In this document: one piece after another, positions 9,758 through 19,243 of the stretch | How the letters are laid out: the number at the start of each line of letters is the position of its first letter | Numbering within the stretch: position 1 is the stretch's first letter | Source: Bacillus_BD sp963765265 | GTDB lineage: Bacteria > Bacillota > Bacilli > Bacillales > Cytobacillaceae | Direction of reading: 5' to 3' | Assembly (NCBI GenBank): GCA_963765265.1 | Contig: CAVXVN010000011.1 | Coordinates: 62,001 to 126,000, forward strand | DNA: 64,000 bases | Notes under the pieces: generated by a model | What the model saw: the letters and a program-made list of their open reading frames with translations, nothing else | The model's database searches: none | Told to the model about the DNA's origin: nothing | Made by a program: the position numbers and the translations under genes

Positions 9758-10498
9758 ATGCAAGGGAAAACAGCGATTATTACCGGCGGTGGCAGTGGAT
9801 TTGGAAGGGAAACCGCTATAAAACTTGCCCAAAGAGGAGCAAATATTAGTGTTGTAGATGTATCGAAAGAACAAGGAGAAGAAACAGTAAAACTCTGTAA
9901 ACAATTAGGTACAGATGCTATTTTTATTGAAGCGGACGTTAGTAAAGTAGAAGATGTTAAAAGATATGTATCTCAAACAGTGGAACACTTTGGAAAAATA
10001 GATTTATTTTTCAATAATGCCGGTATATCAGGTTCAGGTGTACGCACATTAGATTGTTCAGAAGAAGAATTTGACGCAATTGTGAATGTGAATTTAAAAG
10101 GTGCCTTTTATGGCTTGAAATATGTTGTAAATGAGATGTTAAAAACTGGTGGTGGTTCCATTGTTAATACTGCATCGTTAGGTGGTATTGTTGGAATGCC
10201 AACGTTAGGACCTTATTCTGCAACAAAACATGGAATTGTTGGATTAACAAAAACGATTGCTGGGGAATATGGAAGAGATAATATACGAATTAATGCGATT
10301 GCTCCAGGTACGAACGAAACCCCGATGGTAAAAGCCTTTCCACCAGAAGCTATTAAAGCGATGGGTGAAGCAGTACCAATGGGTAGATTAGGTCAGCCTC
10401 ATGAAGTAGGAAATGTCGTTGCATTTCTACTAAGTGATGAAGCATCCTATATTCACGGAGCAGTGATTTCGATTGATGGTGGATCTGCAGCACTATAA
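9758..10498 (+). CDS. Short-chain dehydrogenase/reductase
   Basis: The 246-residue classical SDR has cofactor motif TGGGSGFG (9-16), NNAG strand, catalytic Ser in TASLGG and YSATK as the Tyr-xxx-Lys pair. The Asp in VVDVS after the second strand suggests NAD(H) preference. The closest types are 2,5-diketo-gluconate or cyclohexanol dehydrogenase-like and FabG-like oxidoreductases; the substrate is unknown. It stands alone, followed by a terminator, so the sequence gives no link to the aromatic genes downstream. Confidence 0.8.
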   Translation: MQGKTAIITGGGSGFGRETAIKLAQRGANISVVDVSKEQGEETVKLCKQLGTDAIFIEADVSKVEDVKRYVSQTVEHFGKIDLFFNNAGISGSGVRTLDCSEEEFDAIVNVNLKGAFYGLKYVVNEMLKTGGGSIVNTASLGGIVGMPTLGPYSATKHGIVGLTKTIAGEYGRDNIRINAIAPGTNETPMVKAFPPEAIKAMGEAVPMGRLGQPHEVGNVVAFLLSDEASYIHGAVISIDGGSAAL

Positions 10499-10616
10499 TT
10501 GTCATAGTCCCTCTGCTAACTTGTTGGCACATTAGAGGAAAGAGCATGGAGAAAAAAGAGCGGGCAGACTTTTATGTATTCAATCGGATTTTTCAAATAA
10601 AAATCAATGCAAATTC

Positions 10617-10648
10617 GGGCTAAATCCAATTCGGGTTCAGCCCTTTTT
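10617..10648 (+). terminator. Terminator after the SDR gene
   Basis: GGGCT (10617-10621) and AGCCC (10639-10643), with inner pairing AATCC/GGGTT, are followed by TTTTT. It lies about 120 bp after the stop. The rest of 10649-10929 shows promoter-like AT-rich DNA only. Confidence 0.6.
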
Positions 10649-10929
10649 CTTTTTCAAAATCTCTTCAACCCCCTATCCAAATGCAACAATCGGGCACGTT
10701 TGCTGGTGGTAACCCTATAGGTAAAATCGTTGCGATATATTTGAAATATTATAACAATTATATTATACTGAAATTAGTGATTAATTAAAATATTCTGACT
10801 AAGGAAGTGTTATTTGATATAAAAATATGAAGGAAATGAGCCAATTTTAAAGGAAAAGGTTAATGATCAATAGGGGATTTTGAAATCATAGTCTATTCTA
10901 ATTTAACTCAGTAAAGGGGACACAGAACG

Positions 10930-12546
10930 ATGGATAGTATTGTTACATTCGTAACTTATGGATTCGTATTTATTTTTATCATGTGTATAGCGCTGTTTGC
11001 GATTGTAAGCGCTCTGATTATTGTGATGGGAAGGCGAGATCGATTACAAACCCAACATTCAATCAGAATAAACTTTCCAATTGTTTCCCGTATTCGTTAT
11101 CTTTCTGAACATATCAGTCCAGAATTAAGACAGTACTTTTTTGAAGGAGACCATGAAGGAAAGCCTTTCTCGAGACTGGATTTTCAATTTATCGTGAAAG
11201 CAGCGAAATATGCAAAAACCATTATTGCATTTGGAAGCAAACGTGATTTTGATCAGCCAGGTTTTTATATTCGCAATGCTTTTTTTGCTAAACAAATCAA
11301 GGATTTAGAGGCGGATAATGAAGAACAAATTCATACGCAAAAATATGTAACTGATAAGGATACACTCTTTGCACGTCATGAGCATAGTGAGGAAGGTCAA
11401 TTGAAACCTTGGTACTATGCAGATCGTGATGCCATCATTGTGGGAGAAGATACTTGCCGTTTTCCTTTCACCATAAAAAGTCCGGTGGCTATGAGTGGCA
11501 TGAGCTATGGAGCGCTAGGGGATCATGCGATTACGGCTCTCTCATATGGATTAAAGGATGCAGGATCTTATATGAATACAGGAGAAGGCGGGTTGTCACC
11601 TCATCATTTAAAAGGCGGAGCCGATATTGTCGTGCAGATTGGTCCTGCTAAATTTGGTTTTAGAAACCCTGATGGAACCTTTTCATATGAGGAGCTTCGT
11701 AAAAAGGCTAGTATTCCACAAGTGAAGGCGTTTGAACTTAAGCTTGGACAAGGGGCTAAAATTCGGGGAGGTCATATCGAAGGTGCGAAGGTAACACCTG
11801 AAATCGCTGCTATTCGTGGAGTAGAACCGTATAAAACGATTGATTCACCAAATCGATTTGAGGAATTCGATGATATGGACTCTATGATGAACTTTCTTGA
11901 ACAAATTCGAGATGTATCAGGAAAGCCTGTAGGAATTAAAATGGTCATTGGAAGCGAAGAAACCTTTGAAGAATTTGCAGCTTATATGGACCGGACGAAA
12001 CGATACCCTGATTTCATTACCATTGACGGAGGAGAAGGAGGGACAGGCGCAACCTATCAAGCCATGGCGGATTCTGTCGGGCTTCCGATTAAACCAGCTT
12101 TAATGATTGCTCAGAGGGTATTGAAGAAATATGGAGTGCGTGACAAAGTCACATTGATTGCTAGTGGAAAATTGTTTTCACCTGATCGGATTGCCATTGC
12201 ATTATCCATGGGTGCTGATGTCGTTCAAATAGCTAGAGGGCTTATGATTGCGGTAGGATGTATTGGAGCACAAAAATGTCATTCTAATGAATGTCCAGTA
12301 GGTGTAGCCACAACGAATCCAAAGCTTCAAAAAGCGTTAGTCATTGACGAAAAAAGATACCGGGTAACCAATTATATAACAACACTTCGAGAAGAATTGT
12401 TCCTGTTGGCAGCAGCTGCTGGATTGACATCACCAAGACAATTCAATGAAAAACATATCGTTTATATGGATCAAGAGTTTCGCGTAAAGACGATTGATCA
12501 AGTAATGGAAGATGAAAAAGCGAAAGAACTCCAATTAATATCATGA
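10930..12546 (+). CDS. FMN-binding glutamate synthase-like protein (YerD type)
   Basis: The 538-residue protein has one N-terminal membrane helix (about residues 5-34) and a domain homologous to the FMN/3Fe-4S half of the glutamate synthase large subunit. The 3Fe-4S cysteine pattern C-x5-C-x4-C is visible in CIGAQKCHSNECPVGV. FMN-barrel strands include TIDGGEGGTGA. There is no glutaminase domain, as in B. subtilis YerD. The family's physiological reaction is uncertain; glutamate synthesis is not established for it. A GGGGACACAG ribosome site precedes ATG 10930. It is monocistronic. Confidence 0.85.
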   Translation: MDSIVTFVTYGFVFIFIMCIALFAIVSALIIVMGRRDRLQTQHSIRINFPIVSRIRYLSEHISPELRQYFFEGDHEGKPFSRLDFQFIVKAAKYAKTIIAFGSKRDFDQPGFYIRNAFFAKQIKDLEADNEEQIHTQKYVTDKDTLFARHEHSEEGQLKPWYYADRDAIIVGEDTCRFPFTIKSPVAMSGMSYGALGDHAITALSYGLKDAGSYMNTGEGGLSPHHLKGGADIVVQIGPAKFGFRNPDGTFSYEELRKKASIPQVKAFELKLGQGAKIRGGHIEGAKVTPEIAAIRGVEPYKTIDSPNRFEEFDDMDSMMNFLEQIRDVSGKPVGIKMVIGSEETFEEFAAYMDRTKRYPDFITIDGGEGGTGATYQAMADSVGLPIKPALMIAQRVLKKYGVRDKVTLIASGKLFSPDRIAIALSMGADVVQIARGLMIAVGCIGAQKCHSNECPVGVATTNPKLQKALVIDEKRYRVTNYITTLREELFLLAAAAGLTSPRQFNEKHIVYMDQEFRVKTIDQVMEDEKAKELQLIS

Positions 12547-12597
12547 CCTTATATTAATACACTTCTGATCATTGTGGTTCAGTAGAAATAACGTAAT

Positions 12598-12644
12598 AAA
12601 ACGGAAGGACTACCTAATTTAATAGGATAGTTCTTTTCGGTTTG
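12598..12644 (+). terminator. Possible imperfect terminator after the YerD-like gene
   Basis: AAAACGGAAGGACTA and TAGTTCTTTTCGGTTT can pair around a short AT loop, with mismatches. It is weak but well placed about 50 bp after the stop. Confidence 0.4.
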
Positions 12645-12798
12645 TTTAGCGATCGGGCGTACTTCCATAATAGTGAATTGAATGCTTTTCTTTGTAAAGG
12701 GGCCGATTCATTATATGAAGCTATACTACATAAGCACCTTTTCTGATATACTATAAATTACAAACATATATTCTTATTTTTGGTAAGTTGGTGATTAC

Positions 12799-15060
12799 AT
12801 GTCAAATGATGTTCAAATATCCGTACGGACACTTGTTGAATATGTGTTCCAGGGCGGCAGCATAGATTCACGTTTTCGCTCCCAATCCACTCTATTAGAT
12901 GGGACGAGGATCCATCAAAAAATCCAAAAAACCTATCAAGAGACGGACCAGAAAGAAGTCTATTTACGGGCCGAACTTCCATTTCAAGACCTCACATTCG
13001 TCATTGATGGTCGATGTGATGGGCTTTTGTTTCGTGATGGTGAGGTGATCGTGGATGAAATTAAATCTTTTTCGCAACCGCTCGACTCATCTTTGAAAGA
13101 TGGGTATCCTGTTCACTGGGCACAAGCAAAAATGTACGCGTTTATGTATTCAAAAGACCATGAGTTAGCGGAAATGACTGTTCAACTTACCTATGTCCAT
13201 GTTGAATCAGAAGCTAAAAAATATGTTAAAAAGAACTTCACCTTTTCAGAATTAGAGAGTTTTGCCACCGAAATGATTGAAGGTTACGCACCCTATGCGA
13301 CGCTCCAACAAAACCATCGCAGCCACCGAAATGAAAGTATCAAAGCCTTACATTTCCCCTTTGAAACATACCGGGCAGGGCAGCGAAAATTGGCCGGAGC
13401 CGTTTATAAGACAACCCTAGATAAAAAAAGTCTATTTGCTAAAGCTCCTACAGGAATTGGCAAGACGATTTCCACGCTCTTTCCAGCTGTAAAAGCTATG
13501 GGAGAGGGACTCCTGAATCGCGTTTTTTACCTCACTGCAAAAACAATTACCCGGACAACGGCAGAGGAAGCATTCACTAAGATGCGTTCTGGTGGTCTTT
13601 GTCTCAACACCCTTACGATCACGGCCAAGGATAAAGTTTGTTTTAAGGATGAAACGATTTGCCAAAAGGATTATTGTGAGTATGCAAATGGCTATTATGA
13701 CCGAATAAATGAAGCCATTCTTGATATTCTAAAGAATGAAAACGGAATAACTCGTGAAGTGTTAGAAGCCTATGCGCTTAAATTTACCGTCTGCCCGTTT
13801 GAATTCTCCATCGACCTCGCATATGCAGTGGACGCGGTTATTTGTGACTACAATTACATTTTTGACCCGCAGGTATCGTTAAAGCGACTAATCGAGGAGC
13901 AAAAGAAGTCTACTGCCTTACTAGTCGATGAGGCGCATAATCTTGTTGACCGTGGTCGGGAGATGTTTTCCGCTTCTTTAAATAAAGCGACATTTCTCCA
14001 ATTAAAAAAAGACTATAAGGGAACGGGTAAAATCATCTATGAGTCTGCTAATAAAGTAAATGCTTGGTTCATCGCTTTGAAAAAGATGAAAGCAGAACAA
14101 AATGAGTTTGTGTTGGAGCTACTTGATCGTGAGTTACAGCTGTTGCTCCTTCAATTTATGGAAGCTGCTGAACAGGTATTGCAAACAGACACTTCCCAAA
14201 ATCTTTTGGAAGCGTACTTCGAAGTAAGGAACTTTTTGAAAATTGTCGAGCTTCTTGATGATTCTTATGTCATCTATGGTGAGAAAGATAAGAATGATTT
14301 GAAGATCAAACTTTTTTGTATGAATCCCGCCAAGCCTCTCCAGAAAATGGGGAAAGGGTATCGCAGCAAAGTATTTTTCTCTGCTACGCTTGCGCCCCTT
14401 CCATATTATCAAGATATCCTTGGTGGTAAAGAGGATGATTATTTATTATCAATCCCGACACCATTTTCAAAAGAGCAGGTAGAGGTCTTTATCAAACCAT
14501 TGTCCACCCGTTACCGAGACCGAGAGCACACAAAGGAAGCGATTGTTTCGTTCGTACAATCGTTGCTTAGAACCCGTCCTGGTAATTATTTAATCTTTTT
14601 CCCGTCCTATCAGTATTTACTTACCGTATACAATCTGTTTAAACAGGGGGATGTTGAGACAAAAACACTTATTCAAACGACGGGGATGACCGAAGAAGAA
14701 AGAGAAGCTTTTTTAGGTGCATTTAAGCCGAATCAAAGTGAAACCTTACTTGGTTTTGCGATCCTCGGAGGCATTTTTTCTGAGGGAATCGATTTAATCG
14801 GCGACCGTTTAAATGGGGTAGTTGTTGTTGGTGTCGGTTTACCACAACTTTGTTTTGAGAGGAACCTGATAAAGGATTATTTTTACAAGAAGGGGAAAAA
14901 TGGCTATAACTATGCCTATGTATATCCGGGCATGAACAAGGTACTCCAAGCAGGTGGCCGGTTAATCCGCTCGGAAAAGGACCAAGGAACAATCGTCCTT
15001 ATCGATGATCGATTTTTACAAAAGCAGTATCAACAACTCCTTCCACTGGAATGGCAGTAA
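12799..15060 (+). CDS. DinG/XPD-type ATP-dependent DNA helicase with N-terminal nuclease-like domain
   Basis: The 753-residue superfamily 2 helicase has Walker A KAPTGIGKT (near 214-222), the DEAH box in LLVDEAHNLVD, and four cysteines between them (CLN, VCFKD, ICQKDYC, VCPFE) that fit the XPD-type 4Fe-4S domain. The C-terminal motif VI region reads QAGGRLIRSEKDQG. The first about 180 residues, with ELPFQD, DGRCDGLLF and VDEIKSF, look like a PD-(D/E)XK (Cas4/RecB-like) nuclease fold, as found in Bacillus homologues. The predicted role is 5'-3' unwinding of damaged or structured DNA. ATG 12799 is supported by a weak GGTGATT site. Confidence 0.85.
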   Translation: MSNDVQISVRTLVEYVFQGGSIDSRFRSQSTLLDGTRIHQKIQKTYQETDQKEVYLRAELPFQDLTFVIDGRCDGLLFRDGEVIVDEIKSFSQPLDSSLKDGYPVHWAQAKMYAFMYSKDHELAEMTVQLTYVHVESEAKKYVKKNFTFSELESFATEMIEGYAPYATLQQNHRSHRNESIKALHFPFETYRAGQRKLAGAVYKTTLDKKSLFAKAPTGIGKTISTLFPAVKAMGEGLLNRVFYLTAKTITRTTAEEAFTKMRSGGLCLNTLTITAKDKVCFKDETICQKDYCEYANGYYDRINEAILDILKNENGITREVLEAYALKFTVCPFEFSIDLAYAVDAVICDYNYIFDPQVSLKRLIEEQKKSTALLVDEAHNLVDRGREMFSASLNKATFLQLKKDYKGTGKIIYESANKVNAWFIALKKMKAEQNEFVLELLDRELQLLLLQFMEAAEQVLQTDTSQNLLEAYFEVRNFLKIVELLDDSYVIYGEKDKNDLKIKLFCMNPAKPLQKMGKGYRSKVFFSATLAPLPYYQDILGGKEDDYLLSIPTPFSKEQVEVFIKPLSTRYRDREHTKEAIVSFVQSLLRTRPGNYLIFFPSYQYLLTVYNLFKQGDVETKTLIQTTGMTEEEREAFLGAFKPNQSETLLGFAILGGIFSEGIDLIGDRLNGVVVVGVGLPQLCFERNLIKDYFYKKGKNGYNYAYVYPGMNKVLQAGGRLIRSEKDQGTIVLIDDRFLQKQYQQLLPLEWQ

Positions 15061-15065
15061 TAATT

Positions 15066-15160
15066 TTGGAATTATTGCAGATAGCGGATACCTTGCTTTT
15101 GCTCGTACCCTTACTGAACCTTCTGCTGGCAGTGATGTAGCAGGTTTAAAAACAGATTAT
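15066..15160 (+). pseudogene. Fragment of an acyl-CoA dehydrogenase
   Basis: Immediately after the helicase stop, a frame reads FARTLTEPSAGSDVAGLKT, the FAD-contacting signature of acyl-CoA dehydrogenases (normally A-L-T-E-P-x-A-G-S-D). Only about 30 residues remain, with no start and no flanking domain. The match is short but the motif is very specific. Confidence 0.6.
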
Positions 15161-15161
15161 C

Positions 15162-15420
15162 ATTCGGCCTTTTACTGGTCGATTATATGATAGAAAAGGT
15201 CCTAATGCGGTCATTTATCCGTCATTAATCTTTTTTGCAGCAGGGTTATTTCTGTTAAGTATTATGTCCTCTGTGATAACATTATTAATAGCAGGGGGTC
15301 TCATTGGAATCGGATATGGCTCTCTTTTCCCTTAGGTCATAACAAGTATTTTTGCAAGGAGCTATTCAGCTTGTGAAAGGATTTTTATTGGGACTTTCCA
15401 CATTCGTAAGATAACGGGGA
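15162..15420 (+). pseudogene. Fragment of an MFS transporter
   Basis: A frame beginning IRPFTGRLYDRKGPNAVIYP (the conserved loop between helices of one MFS half, like R-P-x-x-G-x-x-x-D-R-x-G) continues with two hydrophobic helices and GGLIGIGYGSLFP, then meets TAG near 15334 and degenerates. It has no start. It adjoins the acyl-CoA dehydrogenase fragment directly, so two unrelated gene relics are fused. Confidence 0.6.
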
Positions 15421-15485
15421 ACTGGGATGATTTGACTGTTTATTTTTCATTCAAAAGAAATACATCTGTAAAGGAGGGTTAAACG

Positions 15486-16454
15486 ATGAGGACACGAATA
15501 ACTGATTTATTTAACATTAACTATCCCATTATCCAAGGAGGGTTAGCCTACTTAGGAAATGCGGAGCTCGCTGCGGCCGTGTCTAATGCAGGGGGGCTTG
15601 GTCAGATTACGGCGATGACCTTATTTACACAAGAGAGATTGAGAGAAGAGATCCAAAGGGTGAGAAGTTTAACGGATAAACCTTTTGGAGTCAATTTTGC
15701 TATGAATGCTTATAATGTTAAATACATGGACTTATTGGAAATTGCCATTGAGGAAAAAGTAAGTGTGGTTTCTATTACTGGAGGTAATCCTCAACCTATT
15801 TTAGAGCGTATAAAGGATGAGAATATCCATTCATTAGTGCTTGTATCAACGGTAAGGCAGGCACAAAAGGCTGAAAAACTAGGTGCTTCTGCTGTTATTG
15901 CAGTAGGTCAAGAGGGCGGAGGTCATATCGGTAAAGATGATATTGGTACGATGGTTCTTGTCCCACGTGTGGTTGAATCTGTTTCGATTCCGGTTATTGC
16001 CAGTGGTGGTATTGGAGACGGAAGCGGATTTCTTGCAGCATTAGCACTTGGTGCAGAAGGGATTGAAATGGGTACTCGTTTTATTGCAACTGAGGAATGT
16101 GTAGATGCCATACAATCCTATAAGAATGCATTAGTGGAAGGAACAGAAATGGATACAGTTGTGGTTAAACGAACATTTGGAACACCAGGACGTGTATTAA
16201 AATCGGATTATACAGAAAACATTATCGAAAAAGAAAAACAAGGTGCAACATTTGAAGATATAAAAGAGATGATTAGTGGCAAATCTAATCTTAAATATAT
16301 CTATGAAGGTGATCAACTGAACGGGTTTGCTTGGGCTGGGCAAGTCATTGGCTTAATCCATGATGTTCCAAAAGTTGAAGTTCTAATCAATACGATCATG
16401 GAAGACGTTTCACATGGCATATCGCGTATACAGAACATCATGGAAGGTAGATAG
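15486..16454 (+). CDS. NAD(P)H-dependent flavin oxidoreductase / nitronate monooxygenase family
   Basis: The 322-residue FMN-binding TIM barrel belongs to the 2-nitropropane dioxygenase/FabK superfamily. Signatures include PIIQGGLAYLGNAELAAAVS at the N-terminus, the conserved QEGGGHIG loop, IASGGIGDG and ALGAEGIEMGTRF. Such enzymes oxidise alkyl nitronates, act as quinone reductases, or reduce enoyl-ACP (FabK); the short length and lack of FabK-specific features leave the activity open. AAAGGAGGG precedes ATG 15486. A strong terminator follows. Confidence 0.8.
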   Translation: MRTRITDLFNINYPIIQGGLAYLGNAELAAAVSNAGGLGQITAMTLFTQERLREEIQRVRSLTDKPFGVNFAMNAYNVKYMDLLEIAIEEKVSVVSITGGNPQPILERIKDENIHSLVLVSTVRQAQKAEKLGASAVIAVGQEGGGHIGKDDIGTMVLVPRVVESVSIPVIASGGIGDGSGFLAALALGAEGIEMGTRFIATEECVDAIQSYKNALVEGTEMDTVVVKRTFGTPGRVLKSDYTENIIEKEKQGATFEDIKEMISGKSNLKYIYEGDQLNGFAWAGQVIGLIHDVPKVEVLINTIMEDVSHGISRIQNIMEGR

Positions 16455-16558
16455 GGTTGTATCAAATACATAAGATACTCAGTTGAATGGGTAGCTTATG
16501 GCAAGTCTGTAACTAATAATGGTATGACTATAAATCTTCTATATTTCCTTTATATAGA

Positions 16559-16601
16559 AAAAGAAACAGCTTGATGGATGCACCATCAAGCTGTTTCTTT
16601 T
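16559..16601. terminator. Strong terminator after the nitronate monooxygenase gene
   Basis: Perfect 18-bp stem AAAAGAAACAGCTTGATG (16559-16576), loop GATGCAC, complement 16584-16601 ending in TTTT. The rest of 16602-16872 is AT-rich promoter DNA for the regulator. Confidence 0.9.
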
Positions 16602-16872
16602 AAGCGGTAACTCCATGATAAAAGCATAAGTATCTTGATTGATCAATTCATTTGAATCCTTTTTAACTTCATTACGATTTAATTCAATTCTATTTTGAAT
16701 GTATTTATTGAATTATTCTGATAACTAGTCCAAAATAATAGTAATAAAGAAAATATCAAATTGTTCGTATGTACGGTCATGCTTGGTCAATGTTAATATT
16801 GTATATTCAATCAGAAACAGTATTCAATGCTTTGGATAATAAGTTACTAGTCGAATAGGGTGTGGTGGAAAT

Positions 16873-18782
16873 ATGTTAATCAACCTACATTTAGATGAGA
16901 ATCTGCATGTGAAAAAGAATGGCTCCCTTTTTATGGATAACGATCGCTCCATTTTAATTTCGATTTCTGCATTTGGAACACTCCGGAAAAACTTAATCGA
17001 AAACATTGGCAACGAAAGAATGAAAGGGTTTTTAATCCGTTATGGCTGGGAGCTTGGTCAAGAGGATGCAAAAAAAGTATTAAAGAAAGACCTGAATACG
17101 ATGAAAGATGTGATTGAATATGGTCCTATTCTGCATAGGATGAGAGGGAATGCAGAGATTGAGGTAACAAACCTGGAAATGAAACCGTGCAAATGATAAA
17201 ATATCGGTACATATGGAAGGGGTGTGGAGAGACTCCTATGAGGCTGAAGAGCATGTTAGGCAGTTTGGTTTTTCCCATACACCTGTCTGCTATACATTGA
17301 TCGGATATGCTAGCGGATATCTTTCACGGATTTGCAATCAGATGGTGATATTTAAAGAGCTATCGTGTCAGGGAGAAGGTCATAGTGAATGCAAATGGGT
17401 TGGGAAATCACTGGATTATTGGGACGGTGAAGTGGATGATGAACTTCAATTTTATCAGGAATCACCCATTGTGAAAGAGTTGGAGTTAACGTATGAAAAA
17501 CTTTTAGAAGAAAAAGGTAATTTAGAAAAGAGTACGATTATCCATAAAAAATTAACAGAAGAACTTCTGCAAGGGAACAACTTACAATCCATTGCTGAGG
17601 TTGTATACAAAGAAACCGCTACACCAGGAATTATTACAGATGACAAACATAATCCTATAGCTTATACGGGAATTTCCTCTCTTCAATTAAATGAGGTAAA
17701 TGAAGAATTTAAATCCTACTTACAGTATAAACAAACTTCAAGAAATGAACAAAATAAACCTGTTTTTCAGGAAATTTACGAAACGAAGTGGATTCGTTTA
17801 GCACATCATACTCGACTGATTACGCCTATTTATCTGCAAAATAAAATAAAAGGGTACTGTTCATTTATTTATTTTGATGAACAAGCGAGTCATTCAAAAA
17901 TTCACAAAATGATCGTAGAACGTATCGCTTTAGTGAGTTCTCATTTTCTTCTAAATGAGGTCACGAAGTTTGAGACAGAACAGCGGATGATGGGGACATT
18001 TTTTGACGAAATTTTAAGAGGAGAATACGAAGATGAAGAAGAAATTTTAAGACGAGGTAGCTTTATTCATCTTGATCTTTCTGAGCCTTATCGAATCGCA
18101 ATCGTTAAGTATCAAGTGCAGAAGAATAACCTAAAAAAAGAGTTTATGTTCCATGAAGAGATGGTAAAGGCAACGTCCAGTTATTTTAAAAATAGAAAAG
18201 GAAACATCTTAGTCGGTCATCGTACAAAAAGCGTCATTGTGCTCATTCCAAATAGCTACATGGAGGAAAAAGGAATTGAACGGCATCTAGACGATTTTTT
18301 GTGTTTTCTTTCAGAGAATTTTCCAGAGACCGTCTTTTTTGCAGGTGTTAGCAAAGAGTCGGACAGAATCGGAAAAGCAAAAGACTACTACAATGAAGCG
18401 CTATACAGCTCTACGAATGACCACAATGAAAAATAGGATTATGTTATTTGATTCTCTAGGCATGGTAGGACCATTGATTAATCAAAATAATGAAAAAGAA
18501 ATCAGGCAAATTGCTCGAAATATGCTTGGGTCGCTAATCGATCATTTGGATCATAAGAAATTAGATTTAATCAAAACCCTGTATATTTTTCTTGAGAATG
18601 GAGGAAATCTGGAACAAACGGCATGTGATAATGCGTTGTCTCTTAGTGGCTTAAGATATCGAATTTCTCGAATTGAAGATTTGCTGAAGCACAATCTCAG
18701 AAATCCTTTTTATAACTATCAACTCTATTTAGCGCTTCAGTCTTTAATTTTAATAGGAGAATTAGATCTGAATATGACATGA
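16873..18782 (+). CDS. V4R (XylR_N) aromatic sensor fused to a PucR-type HTH regulator (two frameshifts)
   Basis: Removing one base near 17183 and one near 18410 joins three pieces into a 635-residue protein. Residues about 1-180 are a XylR_N plus V4R sensor, as in the phenol regulators DmpR, PoxR and MopR. W118, C139, E162, C165 and C173 keep the exact spacing of the MopR phenol-pocket Trp and its zinc site (W134, C155, E178, C181, C189, from memory), and H88 matches the pocket His with a two-residue offset. The middle is a GAF/CdaR-like region. The end carries a PucR helix-turn-helix (LSLSGLRYRISRIEDLL). There is no AAA+ sigma-54 domain. It is the best candidate activator of the phenol genes 9 kb downstream. 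Confidence 0.8.
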
Positions 18783-18953
18783 TAGAGAATGTTTTGCAGT
18801 AAATTTCATTTTTAGGTGAGTAGTAGATTTTAAGAAAAAAGCCTCTTTAATCGTAACGGGTTCTGTTTTGAAGTACAAAAATTCTAATCCCAATGCAAAT
18901 AAAATAAGAAATAACGTTGAAATATCAATTTATTAGCACATAAATGATCACAC

Positions 18954-18985
18954 AAAAAAGCTCAGATTTAGCTCTGAGCTTTTTT
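18954..18985 (+). terminator. Terminator after the V4R-PucR regulator
   Basis: AAAAAAGCTCAGA (18954-18966), a six-base loop, and the complement 18973-18985 with a T run. It lies about 170 bp after the stop codon. Confidence 0.8.
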
Positions 18986-19071
18986 AATTTTCATGGGAGT
19001 TCAATATTCTTTCTTAGATAAGTCCAACTTCATTAATGAACCTCTCATGACTAAGACACGCCTTGACCGAA

Positions 19072-19111
19072 GCCTAGAACACTCATGATTGATATCAAGA
19101 GTGTTCTAGGC
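19072..19111. promoter_or_regulatory. Long inverted repeat upstream of the sugar dehydrogenase-like gene
   Basis: GCCTAGAACACTC (19072-19084) and its perfect complement (19099-19111) are separated by 14 bases. No T run follows, so it is not a standard terminator. The core AGAAC/GTTCT recurs in the palindrome at 19185-19197. Confidence 0.4.
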
Positions 19112-19184
19112 TAATTAATAAAGACCATCTCTTCTTCTATTAAAGTAAGCAGGGTCAACCTCCCCGGCCTTAACTTGGTACTAC

Positions 19185-19197
19185 TAGAACAGTTCTA
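19185..19197. promoter_or_regulatory. Operator-like palindrome TAGAACAGTTCTA
   Basis: A perfect 6-1-6 palindrome 47 bp before the predicted start of the dehydrogenase-like gene. It shares its half-site with the longer inverted repeat at 19072-19111. Confidence 0.4.
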
Positions 19198-19243
19198 ATC
19201 ATATTCTTATAAAAGAAAACCATGAGAAGGAGTGTGTAGATCG

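Noticed and set aside
10525..10540. Sigma-54 -24-like TTGGCAC
   Set aside because: No TTGC at the required spacing, and it follows an SDR stop. I found no sigma-54 promoter before the phenol genes either.
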